A stretch of 64,000 nt of DNA, taken from the NCBI RefSeq assembly GCF_001655615.1, contig NZ_CP011567.1, forward strand, positions 5,800,001-5,864,000, in the 5' to 3' direction. Below, in pieces: positions 63,928 to 64,000 of this stretch; within the stretch, counting starts at the first letter, position 1, and every line of letters begins with the position of its first letter. The DNA comes from Pseudomonas sp. GR 6-02. GTDB lineage: Bacteria > Pseudomonadota > Gammaproteobacteria > Pseudomonadales > Pseudomonadaceae. Under the pieces are notes generated by a model, which saw only the letters and a list, made by a program, of their open reading frames with translations, did not search any database and had not been told where the DNA came from. The translations under genes and the position numbers were made by a program.

Positions 63928-64000
63928 ATGCCTGCGCTGAATCACCCCCACCTTCACACTGAAACCCTGGCCAACGGTTTGCGGGTGACGCTGCGTCATG
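63928..64000 (+). CDS. pqqF: PqqF-like M16 peptidase (5' end only)
   Basis: ATG 63928 opens MPALNHPHLHTETLANGLRV, the start of an M16 peptidase of PQQ biosynthesis. In P. putida pqqF follows davA in the same way. Only 24 codons are visible, so the identity rests mainly on the motif and synteny. Confidence 0.65.
   Translation, partial: MPALNHPHLHTETLANGLRVTLRH

Overview
The window is a contiguous piece of a Pseudomonas chromosome, most likely from the P. fluorescens group. Gene content and order follow the P. aeruginosa PAO1 segment running from rmcA/rpoD to tyrS, as I recall it, read in reverse. REP-type palindromes of fluorescent pseudomonads sit between genes. The main differences from PAO1 are an empty trpE-trpG junction, where P. 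aeruginosa carries its R/F-pyocin cluster, an iron-dependent alcohol dehydrogenase next to rpe, a lipoate ligase-like gene next to vfr, and a small accessory patch behind a tRNA-Ile2 gene.

Layout. 1-12.6 kb: tyrS (its 3' end falls at the window edge), an M23 peptidase, anmK, erpA, argC, hemJ, a nitronate monooxygenase, a DUF805 protein, an SDR, a HIT protein, coq7, speD, an OsmC protein and vfr. 12.7-19.5 kb: a lipoate ligase-like gene, trpC-trpD-trpG, a 467-base gap, trpE, gph and rpe. Both trp units are preceded by a short ORF ending in the same Trp-rich tail (ARWRWRA-stop), which suggests attenuation. 19.5-28.7 kb: an Fe-ADH, a four-gene ABC importer and a two-component system matching agtABCD/agtSR (GABA and 5-aminovalerate uptake). 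28.7-40 kb: envelope and RNA-modification genes (DUF3530, djlA, murU, amgK, lptD, surA, pdxA, rsmA, apaG, apaH, glpE). 40.2-45.3 kb: the stress operon prkA-yeaH-spoVR with structured non-coding RNA. 45.3-57.8 kb: cca, folK, folB, plsY, tsaD, the rpsU-dnaG-rpoD macromolecular synthesis operon and rmcA, a c-di-GMP sensor protein.

57.8-60.5 kb: tRNA-Ile2(CAU) followed by an accessory patch without a visible integrase. It holds a frame-disrupted ORF, a glycine-rich protein with a small membrane protein downstream, a 54-residue ORF with a good ribosome binding site, and an orphan FtsH-like M41 metalloprotease domain. 60.6-64 kb: an Lrp-type regulator, davB-davA (lysine to 5-aminovalerate) and the start of a likely pqqF.

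Functional links. davBA makes 5-aminovalerate and the agt system imports it. anmK together with amgK/murU recycles MurNAc. lptD-surA and the peptidases maintain the envelope. The most unusual items are the duplicated trp leader, one copy of which also encodes the end of gph, and the undescribed accessory patch behind tRNA-Ile2.
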